From assembly GCF_034479515.1 (NCBI RefSeq), contig NZ_CP140152.1:2046001-2110000 (forward strand): 64,000 nucleotides of DNA. The letters run 5' to 3'. The number at the start of each line of letters is the position of its first letter. Position 1 is the stretch's first letter. The notes under the pieces were generated by a model. It saw only the letters and a program-made list of their open reading frames with translations. It did not search any database and was not told the origin of the DNA. This DNA is from Duganella zoogloeoides. GTDB taxonomy: Bacteria; Pseudomonadota; Gammaproteobacteria; Burkholderiales; Burkholderiaceae_D. Of this stretch, positions 1 to 8,592 are shown piece by piece. The position numbers and the translations under genes were made by a program.

Positions 1-677
1 GCCGCGATGTCGGCCACGCCGGTGGCGCGCCAGAGCGTGACAAGGTCGGGCAGGGTGACCTGGAAGCACTCGACCGGCCCCTTGCCAAAGTCGAACTGGC
101 GGATCGTGGCGGCAGGCTGCGCCACCAGCTTGCCGCCGGCGCGCGCCAGCGTCGCGTTGGTCACGCCGGCCATGGCGCTGATGGCCGAACCGCGCGACAG
201 GCCGCCAGCGACATGCATGGCGACCGCGATGCGCACGGGATGGCTGGTTCGCGCCACGGCATGGCCGGCCAGGCAACCGAGCATGGCGACGCTGCCGCCG
301 CTGCCGGGCAACAGCATCACGTTGGCGGCACGGGCTTCGGCGTCGATTTCTTCGGCCAGCCGGTAGCCGTCCAGCTCCGCTGCCACGTCGAGGTAATGCA
401 CGCCATTGCGCATGCCGGCCCGCATCAGCACCCCAGCGGTGGCAGCAAATGGTCCCGCGCAGTTCAACAGCACACCGATGTCCGCCAGCGAGCGGTCGAT
501 CAAGGCATTGTCGTCCAGTGCGAATACCCGGTATTCCACGCCAAGGCTGGCGGCCAGCCCGGCGAGGTCCGGCTGGCTGCGTCCCGCCAGGATCAGCGGT
601 GTGCCTGCCGCTGCGGCGCTCTGCGCCGCCATGCGACCGGTGTAACCGGTCGCGCCATAGATCATCAGTTTTTTCAT
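1..677 (-). CDS. Saccharopine dehydrogenase-like NAD(P)-binding protein, C-terminus off the window
   Basis: The minus-strand frame is open from the ATG at 677 down to the left edge, so about 225 residues are visible and the 3-prime end is missing. The protein begins MKKLMIYGATGYTGRMAAQS, a Rossmann-fold dinucleotide-binding start (GATGYTG) typical of saccharopine dehydrogenase-like and trans-acting enoyl reductase families. It continues with an LNCAGPF motif near residue 72, also typical of these families. The substrate cannot be told from this half. Its ATG overlaps the TGA of the upstream VOC remnant (ATGA), so the two were probably one transcript. An AraC-type regulator is divergent and may have controlled them. 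Confidence 0.8.
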   Translation of the reverse strand, partial: MKKLMIYGATGYTGRMAAQSAAAAGTPLILAGRSQPDLAGLAASLGVEYRVFALDDNALIDRSLADIGVLLNCAGPFAATAGVLMRAGMRNGVHYLDVAAELDGYRLAEEIDAEARAANVMLLPGSGGSVAMLGCLAGHAVARTSHPVRIAVAMHVAGGLSRGSAISAMAGVTNATLARAGGKLVAQPAATIRQFDFGKGPVECFQVTLPDLVTLWRATGVADIA

Positions 678-835
678 GTCAGTGCTGCCATTCCTTGCAA
701 ATCGGGATGGCCGGCGGGGCCCAGTTTGCCGTCGTAGTCGAGCACATGGGCGATGCCCAGCGGGGCCAGTGCTGTTTCATAGAATGCGATCGAGCGAGCG
801 ATGTCGCTGACGGAGATGAAAACGTGGTCGAGCAT
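674..835 (-). pseudogene. Truncated VOC (glyoxalase-fold) protein, 53 codons
   Basis: From the ATG at 835 the frame reads MLDHVFISVSDIARSIAFYE and ends after 53 codons at a TGA that overlaps the next start. The opening is the classic first beta-alpha element of VOC-superfamily proteins, including the metal-ligand-position His at residue 4. VOC proteins normally have about 120 to 135 residues in two such modules, so more than half is missing. The last residues (HPDLQGMAALT) no longer resemble the family. A deletion that joined the N-terminal half to the downstream gene is the simplest explanation. A GGAG-type ribosome site lies just upstream, so the fragment may still be translated and couple the next gene. 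Confidence 0.6.
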
Positions 836-964
836 GGGTTCTCCTTGAATCAAAGGATTGATGATAGGGGCGGCGCTCCCCGCTCACTCACCTGAAGCTC
901 TTTCAAACTTGCCTATTTCTGCTTTTTGATTGCAGGGCAGGACGCCGCCTGTTAGTGTCGAAAC

Positions 965-1858
965 ATGGAAGATAAAATGAAAACACTGCGGGCGTTGGCC
1001 GCCGGTGCGCAAAACCGCCGTACCGACACCGGCATCCCGCGCGTGGCCATGGTGCAGGGCGCAATCCCGGAACACCTGCTGGCGGCCGTGTACGACCCGA
1101 TGATCAACCTGATCCTGACCGGCTCCAAGACCATGACGGTGGGCGACCGCACCTTGCACTAAGATCCGGCCACGTATTTTGTCATGTCGGTGGATCTGCC
1201 AGCGGTGGGGGCGGTGCATCCCGCCGCCACAGGGGAACCGTACCTGGCCGTGAGCCTGACGCTCGATCCGGCCATTGTCGCGGCGCTGATCCGCGACTTG
1301 CCGGTGCAGATATGCAGCACATTGTCCGGTTCCGGATTCTCGGTGGCGCCGGTGAACGACGACTTGCTCGATGCATGGATACGCATGCTGCGGCTGATGG
1401 AGCGGCCGAACGAGATTGCGGTGCTCGCTCCCGCCTACGAGCGCGAGATCCTGTTCCGCGTGCTGCAAGGGCCGCTGGGCTGGATGTTGCGCGACATCGC
1501 CGCGCCCGACACGGCGCTGTCGCGCATCGCTGTCGCCATCAACTGGATACGCAATAATTTTACCGAGCAGGTGAGGGTGGAGGCGCTGGCCGAGATGGCG
1601 GCATTCAGCGTGTCGGCTTTTCACCGGCATTTCAAGGCGGTGACGGCCTTGAGTCCGTTGCAGTATCAAAAACGGCTGCGGCTGCTGCATGCGCGTGCGC
1701 AGCTGATTGCCGGCCAGGGCAGCGCCACGTCGATCGCCTTCAGCGTGGGCTACGAGAGCCCCAACCAGTTCAGTCGCGAATATTCTCGCCTGTTCGGGCT
1801 GCCGCCTTCGCGCGACGTGGCGCAGGCATTGCGCTATGCGAGCAACAGCCAGGCGTAG
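965..1858 (+). pseudogene. AraC-family transcriptional regulator interrupted by an in-frame TAA
   Basis: The frame from ATG 965 reads 65 codons, stops at TAA 1160-1162 and continues open in the same frame to TAG 1858. Read through, it gives one protein of about 297 residues: an AraC_N-type effector domain (PRVAMVQGAIPEHLLAAVYD, then DPATYFVMSVDLPAVGAVHP after the stop) and two C-terminal helix-turn-helix motifs (residues about 195-285, AEMAAFSVSAFHRHFKAV and IAFSVGYESPNQFSREY). The stop falls where a conserved aromatic residue is expected before DPATYFV, so TAC or TAT to TAA is likely. Restart at ATG 1184 would give a 224-residue DNA-binding part with half an effector domain. It may be a true nonsense mutation or a base-call error. 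Confidence 0.8.
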
Positions 1859-1965
1859 CGTGCACGTTCACGGCTGAACTGCAAGGCGCATTGGTACCCA
1901 GCCTGAAAGGCGACCGGGGACGCGTCGTATCGCTCGAACCTGGCTTTCTGCTTGCCGACCTGCTG

Positions 1966-2661
1966 TTACCGCAATTTTTCAAGCGAGGAGACGATCTGGT
2001 CCAGCGCGCCCACTTCAAACGTGGGCACCGCCTGCGACGTATTGGGCAGCCGGTCGCGGTTGAACCAGCAGCTGTCGATGCCGTAGCGGTTGGCGCCGAG
2101 GATGTCGGCGTCGAGGCGGTCGCCGATGATGATGGCCTGGTCCTTGCTGAACGGCTTGGCCATCTTTGCCGCGTACTCGAAGAAGCGCACGTCGGGCTTG
2201 GCGTGGCCGGAGCCTTCCGAGGTGGCCACGAAGGAAATGTAATCCTGCAGGCCGGAGCTGGCGATGCGCAGCCGCTGGATATGTTCCGCGCCGTTGGTGA
2301 TGATGCCCACTTCGCCGATCGCGGCCAGCGTTTCGCATACCTGTTTGGCGCCGTCGATCAGCACCACCGAGTTGGCCAGCGACGCCAGGTAGATGTCACT
2401 GGCTTCCTTGGGATCGAGGTCCATCTGGTGCGCCAGGAAGGTCATGCGGAAGCGCTCGACCTTGAGAAACTCGGTGGTCACTTCACCGAGTTCCAGGCTG
2501 CGCCACAGCGCCACGTTGATGGCCTGGTATTGGCTGAACAGGCCGTCGGGGACGGTGTCCAGGCCCAGCACCTGCATGGTGTGCTGGAACGAGAGGTGTT
2601 CGGAGGCGCGGAAATCGAGCAGGGTATCGTCGAGGTCAAACAGAAATAGCCGGTGCTTCAT
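1966..2661 (-). CDS. yjjG: HAD-superfamily hydrolase, YjjG-type pyrimidine 5-prime-nucleotidase
   Basis: This 231-residue protein has the HAD motifs in order: DLDDTLLDF (motif I, residues 9-17), ITNGAEH (motif II, near 120), a lysine in GHAKPDVRFFEYA (motif III, near 150) and IIGDRLDADILGA (motif IV, near 175). The layout and length match the YjjG non-canonical pyrimidine nucleotidase family, which removes phosphate from nucleoside monophosphates and helps clear modified pyrimidines. The helical cap (residues 18-110) fits the same subfamily. It is a soluble cytoplasmic enzyme, transcribed alone or after the transporter gene 58 bp upstream. The exact substrate is inferred from family only. Confidence 0.85.
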   Translation of the reverse strand: MKHRLFLFDLDDTLLDFRASEHLSFQHTMQVLGLDTVPDGLFSQYQAINVALWRSLELGEVTTEFLKVERFRMTFLAHQMDLDPKEASDIYLASLANSVVLIDGAKQVCETLAAIGEVGIITNGAEHIQRLRIASSGLQDYISFVATSEGSGHAKPDVRFFEYAAKMAKPFSKDQAIIIGDRLDADILGANRYGIDSCWFNRDRLPNTSQAVPTFEVGALDQIVSSLEKLR

Positions 2662-2719
2662 GTCTGGTCAAGGCAAGAGTTTCTAATTGGCGATGTTAGC
2701 ACGCCCGGCGCTATCGTGG

Positions 2720-4309
2720 TCACGCTCCCCAGAGTCCGGCGATTTGCACCAGCACGATCTTTAGCACCGTCATCGACGGGAAGATCATGGCGTAGCCGAT
2801 GTCGGGCCGGTCGGTGGGCGCGATGCGGTTGGCAAACGCGAGGATCGCCGGGTTGCCGGTGGCGCCGGCGACGATGCCGGCCACGCTGTCGAACGGCAGG
2901 CGGAATACCAGCATCGCCATCAGCATGGTGACGGCCACCAGCGTCGCCACGATGGCGCTGCCCAGCAGCAGGTACAGCAGGCCGTTGTCGGCAAAGGTGG
3001 CGGCAAAGGTGGCGCCGGACGATATGCCCACCACCGCAAGGAACAGGGTCAGGCCGAAATTGCGCAGCACCAGGTTGGCCGACAGCGGCATCGCCCACTG
3101 CAATGGCCCGGTGCGGCGGCGCCAGCCGAGCAGCAGCGCCACCAGCAGCAAGCCGGCAAAGCCCAGCGACAAATGGCCCAGCAGCGGCAGCGGCCAGTGG
3201 ATGGCGCCAAACGCCAGGCCCAGCGTGACGCCCACGCCGATGCCGATGTAACTGATCTCGCCCGTGCCCCGGATCGAATCGCCGAACAGCACCCGCAGCG
3301 CATCGAAACTGGCGCGCGGCGCCATCACGCCGATGCGGTCGCCGTACTCGAGCAGCCGGTCCGGCCTGAGCGGCAGTTCCATGTCGCCCCGGCGCAGGTG
3401 CAGGATGCGCGCATTGAGCGCCGGCGGCAGTACCAGCGCCGCCAGCGGCCGGCCCGCCACGCTGGCGCTGGAAATGAAGAAGCGTTCGTAATCGAGGTCG
3501 CTGCGGTCGCGCAGCATGCGGCCGGGACGGGAGGGGCCGAAGCGGGTGGCGGCGTCGTGCAACTGGTCGCGGTCGGTGCCGGTCACCAGCAGCACGTCGT
3601 CGCGCTCGATGCGCATGGCATCGTCGGCCACCAGGTTGTGGTGGCCCCGGCGAATGGCGACGATCGCCACGCCCGCCGGCAGGTTGCGCGCGGCGTCCGC
3701 CAGCGTCATGCCGATCGCATAGAACTCGTCGACGGCGATTTCCTCGGCATGCAGCGCGGACGCGCCGCGCCTGGCCACCGTGGGTTTGAACACGGCGTTG
3801 TATACGCCGAGCAGCAGGATCGGCACGGCCACGCCGATCGGATAGGCCATTGAATAACTGGTGGCAGGCGCGGCGCCGAAGACGGCCAGCGCCGCCTGCA
3901 GCGCAGCGGTGCTGGTGCCGGCGCCGGCGTACGCGCCCAGCGCATGCGGCAAGTCGATGGCTGGCAGCCAGCGCGCGGCAGCGAGCGTGACCGCCAGTGC
4001 CGCGCCGACCGCGATCAGCGCCGCCAGGTTGGCCTTGAGGCCCTCGGCAGTGGTCAAGCCCCGGAAAAATTGTGCGCCATACGCAATGCCTACGCCGTAC
4101 AGAAACAGCAGCAGGCCCAGGTTGCCGAGGATGGCTGGCAGTACCAGCGTGGGCGCGAACGCCCCCACCGCCAACCCGATAAACAGCACCGCGCCGGACC
4201 CGAGCGACAAACCCCTGACACTGACCGCCCCCAGCAAGTAGCCGGCAGCGATGGTAAGAAACAAGGCCAGCAATGGCTGACCGGCAAGAAATGCGCCGAA
4301 TTCGAACAT
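2720..4309 (-). CDS. Aspartate:alanine exchanger-type transporter (AspT/YidE/YbjL family)
   Basis: This 529-residue inner-membrane protein has the AAE family architecture. Two hydrophobic repeats of about five helices each (residues 10-190 and 375-529) flank a cytoplasmic region with two TrkA_C-like domains (about 205-365). Glycine-rich repeat motifs are visible (GAYAGAGTSTAALQA in the first half, GIVAGATGNPAILAFANRI in the second). Family members exchange amino acids or dicarboxylates; the substrate here is unknown. The gene diverges from the Fur-controlled sigma factor gene; the 96 bp between them holds the promoter described at 4362. Confidence 0.85.
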   Translation of the reverse strand: MFEFGAFLAGQPLLALFLTIAAGYLLGAVSVRGLSLGSGAVLFIGLAVGAFAPTLVLPAILGNLGLLLFLYGVGIAYGAQFFRGLTTAEGLKANLAALIAVGAALAVTLAAARWLPAIDLPHALGAYAGAGTSTAALQAALAVFGAAPATSYSMAYPIGVAVPILLLGVYNAVFKPTVARRGASALHAEEIAVDEFYAIGMTLADAARNLPAGVAIVAIRRGHHNLVADDAMRIERDDVLLVTGTDRDQLHDAATRFGPSRPGRMLRDRSDLDYERFFISSASVAGRPLAALVLPPALNARILHLRRGDMELPLRPDRLLEYGDRIGVMAPRASFDALRVLFGDSIRGTGEISYIGIGVGVTLGLAFGAIHWPLPLLGHLSLGFAGLLLVALLLGWRRRTGPLQWAMPLSANLVLRNFGLTLFLAVVGISSGATFAATFADNGLLYLLLGSAIVATLVAVTMLMAMLVFRLPFDSVAGIVAGATGNPAILAFANRIAPTDRPDIGYAMIFPSMTVLKIVLVQIAGLWGA

Positions 4310-4361
4310 GACCCCGCCATCGTCGATGAAATTGCGCCAATGTTACGCTAACCGCAACTGG

Positions 4362-4404
4362 TTGACGGGAAATTTGGTCAATGTGATAATGAGAATTATT
4401 CTCA
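4362..4404 (+). promoter_or_regulatory. Sigma-70 promoter overlapped by a Fur box
   Basis: TTGACG (4362-4367) and GATAAT (4385-4390) are separated by 17 bp, a near-ideal sigma-70 promoter. GATAATGAGAATTATTCTCA (4385-4404) is a strong Fur-box match and contains the perfect 15-bp palindrome TGAGAATTATTCTCA (4390-4404). A Fur dimer here would cover the -10 element and start point, which is the expected way to repress the sigma-factor gene when iron is plentiful. Confidence 0.9.
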
Positions 4405-4405
4405 A

Positions 4406-4924
4406 ATGACTGGGTATTGTGTGAACGCCGCGCTATCTCCCCCTTCCATCGCCGACATCTATCTCCAGCACAACGGCTGGCTGCTGCGCTGGCTGAGGGG
4501 CAAGTTGTCGTGCGCGGACCAGGCGGCGGACCTGGCGCAGGAAACCTTTGTGCGCCTGCTCGCCGCGCCCGCCGATGCGCCATCGCTGCGCGAACCGCGC
4601 GCCTATCTGACCACCGTGGCCCGGCGGCTGGTGATCGACCATTACCGCCACCAGTCGCTGATGCAGGCGTGGCACGACACGCTGGCGCAACTGCCCGAGC
4701 CGCTGGCGCCGTCGCCGGAGGACCGGCTCGAACTGCTGCAAACGCTGGACCGCATCGACCGCATGCTCGATGGCATGGGCGCGAAGGTGCGCGCGGCGTT
4801 CCTGATGGCGCAGCTGGAAGGGCTGACCTATGCCGACATCGCCACCCGCCTGGGCACCAGCGAACGCACGATCAAACGCTACATGGTGCAGGCGTTCGCG
4901 CGCTGCATCGTGCTGATCGCATGA
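4406..4924 (+). CDS. fecI: FecI-like ECF sigma factor for iron uptake
   Basis: This is a 172-residue extracytoplasmic-function sigma factor. Region 2 (residues about 10-80) contains DQAADLAQETFVRLLA and PRAYLTTVARRLVIDHYRHQ. Region 4 (about 110-165) contains LEGLTYADIATRLGTSERTIKRYMVQA. The Fur box upstream, the anti-sigma gene overlapping its stop and the TonB receptor downstream make this a FecI-FecR-FecA-type surface-signalling unit. The start is uncertain. ATG 4406 lies only about 9 nt from the predicted transcription start and has no ribosome site, while GTG 4421 in the same frame leaves a more normal leader. Confidence 0.93.
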   Translation: MTGYCVNAALSPPSIADIYLQHNGWLLRWLRGKLSCADQAADLAQETFVRLLAAPADAPSLREPRAYLTTVARRLVIDHYRHQSLMQAWHDTLAQLPEPLAPSPEDRLELLQTLDRIDRMLDGMGAKVRAAFLMAQLEGLTYADIATRLGTSERTIKRYMVQAFARCIVLIA

Positions 4925-6024
4925 CCGGCTTCCTGGCCATGCCACAAGTCGACGCCCGCGCCGCGCGCGAGGCGGCGCAATGGCTGATCCGCCTGAACGG
5001 CCACAACGACCAGCACGGCCAGCACGGCCAGCAGGGCCAGCTACAGAGGCAGAGCGGCCAGCAACGGAGGCAGGGCGGCCAGGCCGGCCGGCACGGCGAC
5101 GAGGACCGGCAGACGGCCCGGCCCGACGCCGCCACCGTGCAGGCGTGGCAAGCCTGGCGCGCTGCCGACCCGGTCCACGAAGCGGCCTGGCAGCGCGCCG
5201 AGCTGGTACTCCGCACGCTGGGCATGGTGCCGCCGGCCATCGCCGCGCCCGTGCTGGGCCGCCCGGCAGTGGACCGGCGCGCCGCCACCCGTGTGCTGGC
5301 CGCACTGATCATCGCCGGCCCGGCGGCACTGGCCGGCTACGCCACGGTGCGCGCCGCGCCGTGGCAGGACTGGTTTGCCAATGTGCGCACGTCCACCGGC
5401 GAGATCCGCACCTTGATCCTCGACGACGGCACCAGCCTGGCCGTCAATACCGGCACCGCCGTCGATATCGCTTTCGACGCCACCACCCGTCTGCTGCGCC
5501 TGCACCACGGCGAAATCCACGTGGCGGCCGCGCCGGACCGCAACAACCGGGTACGGCCGCTGGTGGTGCAGTGCGCCAGCGGCAGTGTTTACGCGCTCGG
5601 CGCCCGGTTCTGCGTGCGCGCCAATCATGGCGTGCTGGCGCCATCCGCGCAGGTGGCGGCGCTCGAGGGCACCGTGGAACTGCGTCCGGCCAGGGCGCCG
5701 CTGCAAGCGACGGTGCTCGGCGCCGGCTGGCAGGCGGCAATGACCGAACACGCCATCGCCATGCCTGCCGCCGTGCGCGGCGGCGTGGCTGCGTGGGTCC
5801 ACGGCGTGTTGCTGGCCGACGACACGCCGCTGGCCGACTTCGTGGCCGAACTGGCGCGCTACCGGTCCGGCGTGCTGCGCTGCGATCCGGCGCTGGCCCG
5901 GTTGCGCGTGTCGGGCGCATTCCAGTTGCGCGATACCGACAACATCCTGCAGTTGCTACAACGCTCGCTGCCGGTGCGCATCCGCCAGCGCACCCGCTTC
6001 TGGGTCAGCCTCGAACCCGCATGA
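4921..6024 (+). CDS. fecR: FecR-like anti-sigma/sigma-regulator membrane protein
   Basis: The ATG at 4921 overlaps the sigma-factor stop (ATGA), giving 367 residues. The N-terminal DUF4880 segment starts at DARAAREAAQWLIRL (11-25) and resumes at VQAWQAWRAADPVHEAAWQRA (about 72-92). A membrane helix follows near residues 120-140. The periplasmic FecR domain (about 155-260) contains TGEIRTLILDDGTSLAVNTGTA, and the C-terminal part resembles the receptor-contacting domain. Its job is to hold the sigma factor and release it when the ligand-loaded receptor signals. Odd point: residues 26-68 are a Gln/Gly/Arg-rich low-complexity stretch placed inside DUF4880, where relatives have only a short linker. 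Confidence 0.9.
   Translation: MTGFLAMPQVDARAAREAAQWLIRLNGHNDQHGQHGQQGQLQRQSGQQRRQGGQAGRHGDEDRQTARPDAATVQAWQAWRAADPVHEAAWQRAELVLRTLGMVPPAIAAPVLGRPAVDRRAATRVLAALIIAGPAALAGYATVRAAPWQDWFANVRTSTGEIRTLILDDGTSLAVNTGTAVDIAFDATTRLLRLHHGEIHVAAAPDRNNRVRPLVVQCASGSVYALGARFCVRANHGVLAPSAQVAALEGTVELRPARAPLQATVLGAGWQAAMTEHAIAMPAAVRGGVAAWVHGVLLADDTPLADFVAELARYRSGVLRCDPALARLRVSGAFQLRDTDNILQLLQRSLPVRIRQRTRFWVSLEPA
5011..5037 (+). repeat. Three 9-bp tandem repeats inside fecR
   Basis: CAGCACGGC occurs twice (5011-5019, 5020-5028) and is followed by CAGCAGGGC (5029-5037). It encodes Gln-His-Gly and Gln-Gln-Gly repeats. The array is in frame, so slippage would lengthen or shorten the linker without breaking the gene. 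Confidence 0.8.
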
Positions 6025-6094
6025 ATAAAGTGTCCCTTTTTGCAGGCTGGCACGTCAGACCATATGACACCATCTGATCGACGAAAGGGAATTC

Positions 6095-8521
6095 ATGAAG
6101 CAGTCTCCACCCCGCCTCCAGTCCGCCGCGCTTGCCGTCCTCTCGGCATGGGCCATGCTGTTGGCTTTGCCCGCGCAACCGGCACTGGCCCAGGCCAGCA
6201 CCGCGCTCCAGAACTTTGCGATTCCAGCCGGTGCGCTGGGGCCGGCGCTGTCGCAGTTTGCCGTCGCGCTGGGCGCCAGCATCGCCATCGACAGCAACCT
6301 GGTTGCCGGCAAGACCACGCGCGGCCTCAATGGCAGCTACACGGCCGGCGACGGCTTCGCCCGCCTGCTGGACGGCACCGGCCTCGAACTGGTGGACCAG
6401 GGTAATCGCAGCTACACGCTGCGCAAGCCGGCCGTTGCCGACAACCCGGCGGCCCTGTCGGCCGTTACCGTGAGCGCCCAGGCCGATCCAGGCACCGAAG
6501 GCACCGGCTCGTACACGTCAGCCGCCATGAACACGGCCACCGGCCTGACCCTGTCGCAGCGGCAAACGCCGCAGTCGGTGAGCGTGGTGGGCCGCCAGCA
6601 AATGGACGATTTTCACCTGACCACGCTGCAGGACGTGGCGCAAGCGGTGCCCGGCATCTACAGCAAGGGACAAGCCGTCTCCGACCAGGAAACCACGTAT
6701 TACGCGCGCGGCTTTGCCGTGAGCCAGGTCAGCGTCGATGGCCTGGGGCTGGACGTGACCGGCTTTAACGAGCGCAACGTCTCGGCCGACATGGTGATGA
6801 TCGACCGGGTGGAGGTGGTGCGCGGCGCCACCGGCCTGATGCAGGGCGCCGGGGCGCCGGCCGGCAGCATCAACCTGATCCGCAAGCGTCCCACCGCTGT
6901 GCCGCTGTTCAACGCCTCGGCCAGCGTCGGCAGCTGGCATGACCGCCACGTGACCGCCGATGTCGGCGGCGCGCTCAACGAGACCGGCACGCTGCGCGCA
7001 CGCGTGGCCGGCAGCTGGCGCGACAGCGACAGCTTCGTGGACGTGGTCAACCACCAGAACGCCACGCTGTACGGCATCGTCGAAGGGGAGCTGGCGCCTG
7101 CTACCACGCTGGCCGTGGGCTTCTCCACCCAGCAAACCCGTACCAATGGCGTGTTCGTGGGCCTGCCCACGTTTGCCGACGGCCGCCACATGGACCTGCC
7201 GCGCTCCACGTACCTGAACAATGCCGATTCGTTCCAGGACCGCGACAACGACGTGCTGTTTGCCGACCTCGAGCACCAGCTGGCCAATGGCTGGCGCGCC
7301 CGCTTTGCCGCCACCCATATCGATGCCTCGTCCGACACCCGCAACACCACCAACAACCGCATCGACGGCCAGCCGTACCAGCTGAACCAGACCGAAACCG
7401 GCTGGAAGTACGGTACCCGGCAAAGCGTGGCGGACGCGCGCATCAGCGGCCCGGTCCAGTGGTTCGGCCGCCGCCATGAAGTGCTGGCCGGCGCCAGCTA
7501 CCGCAGCGACGCTTCCACCGCAGCCCAGTCGTGGGACAGCCTGTCCAGCCGCACGGTCGACATCGGCAACTGGAATCCGTACCAGTACCAGATGGTGGGC
7601 GGCGTGGTGGCGCCGTATAACTGGGGCCGCAAGACCCGCGAAAAGGGCCTGTATGCCGCCGCCAACCTGAGCCTGGCCGACCCGCTGCACCTGGTGCTGG
7701 GCGGGCGCTTCGGCTGGTACACCCAGGACGTGACGGGCTGGTACGAAACGGCCGCCACCTGGAAGCGCAGCCTCGATGAAAGCGCCAGATTCACGCCATA
7801 CGCCGGCGTGGTATATGACGTCAGCCGGCAGCATTCGCTGTACGCCAGCGCCACCAAAATCTTCCAGCCGCAAAGCGCGATGGACGTCAACGGCAACACC
7901 TTGCCGCCGCTGGCCGGCACCAACCTGGAGCTGGGGGTGAAGGGCGAGTACTTCGATCGCAAGCTCAACGCCAGCGCGGCCGTGTTCCACATCGACCAGA
8001 CCAACCGCGCCATGCGCGACGAAGTCAATTGCCCGACCGGTGGCCGGCTGTCGTGCTCGCGCGCGGCGGGCGAGGTCGAGAGCGAAGGCGTCGATCTGCA
8101 AGTCTCGGGCCAACTGGCGCCGGGGTGGCAACTGACCGGTGGCTACACCTATGTGCTGGCCAAGTACACGAAGGACAGCAACGCCGCCAACGTCGGCCAG
8201 CGCACCGCCACCGACGAGCCGCGCCACCTGTTCAAGCTGTTCAGCAGCTACCGGCTGGGACAGTGGAATCTCGGCGGCTCGGTGTATGCGCAGGACCGCA
8301 TTTACCGCAGCGAGACAGGCTACAACACCGCGCAGGGCGCGTATGCGATTGCCGGCTTGAGCGCCGGCTACCGCATCGACAGGAACTGGCAACTGCGCGT
8401 CAACGTCGATAATCTGTTCGATCGCAGGTACTACTCGGCGCTCGGCTATTCGTGGTCGGGTGGGCTGGACCGCTATGGTGCACCGCGTTCGGTTCTGGTA
8501 AGCCTCGACTACCGGATGTAA
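6095..8521 (+). CDS. TonB-dependent siderophore receptor with N-terminal signalling domain
   Basis: The 808-residue outer-membrane protein has a signal peptide (residues 1-32), a secretin/TonB short N-terminal (STN) signalling domain (about 38-105, FAIPAGALGPALSQFAVALG), a TonB-box and plug region (about 120-270, including TPQSVSVVGRQQMDD and IDRVEVVRGATGLMQGAGAPAG) and a 22-strand barrel to the C-terminus. The plug motifs are those of ferric-siderophore receptors of the FpvA/FecA type. The STN domain is what talks to FecR, so this receptor both imports the ferric complex and triggers transcription. The siderophore cannot be told from sequence. It lies 70 bp after fecR and is probably transcribed by the neighbouring sigma factor. 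Confidence 0.93.
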   Translation: MKQSPPRLQSAALAVLSAWAMLLALPAQPALAQASTALQNFAIPAGALGPALSQFAVALGASIAIDSNLVAGKTTRGLNGSYTAGDGFARLLDGTGLELVDQGNRSYTLRKPAVADNPAALSAVTVSAQADPGTEGTGSYTSAAMNTATGLTLSQRQTPQSVSVVGRQQMDDFHLTTLQDVAQAVPGIYSKGQAVSDQETTYYARGFAVSQVSVDGLGLDVTGFNERNVSADMVMIDRVEVVRGATGLMQGAGAPAGSINLIRKRPTAVPLFNASASVGSWHDRHVTADVGGALNETGTLRARVAGSWRDSDSFVDVVNHQNATLYGIVEGELAPATTLAVGFSTQQTRTNGVFVGLPTFADGRHMDLPRSTYLNNADSFQDRDNDVLFADLEHQLANGWRARFAATHIDASSDTRNTTNNRIDGQPYQLNQTETGWKYGTRQSVADARISGPVQWFGRRHEVLAGASYRSDASTAAQSWDSLSSRTVDIGNWNPYQYQMVGGVVAPYNWGRKTREKGLYAAANLSLADPLHLVLGGRFGWYTQDVTGWYETAATWKRSLDESARFTPYAGVVYDVSRQHSLYASATKIFQPQSAMDVNGNTLPPLAGTNLELGVKGEYFDRKLNASAAVFHIDQTNRAMRDEVNCPTGGRLSCSRAAGEVESEGVDLQVSGQLAPGWQLTGGYTYVLAKYTKDSNAANVGQRTATDEPRHLFKLFSSYRLGQWNLGGSVYAQDRIYRSETGYNTAQGAYAIAGLSAGYRIDRNWQLRVNVDNLFDRRYYSALGYSWSGGLDRYGAPRSVLVSLDYRM

Positions 8522-8592
8522 GCCGTCTCGGGTGTGACCACAAGCGATTGCTTGCGGTAGACTGTCGGTCCATCCTCCGCCAGGCTAGTCCA

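Noticed and set aside
1184-1858. Separate short AraC gene beginning at ATG 1184
   Set aside because: No ribosome site, and the upstream 65 codons in the same frame are clearly the missing N-terminus; one interrupted gene is simpler.
4417-4920. N-terminal extension of FecR over the sigma-factor gene
   Set aside because: The extension is the sigma gene read in another frame; ATG 4921 with the ATGA overlap is the natural start.
6518-8392. 624-codon frame antisense to the TonB receptor
   Set aside because: Low-complexity shadow of a well-supported receptor gene with signal peptide and plug motifs.
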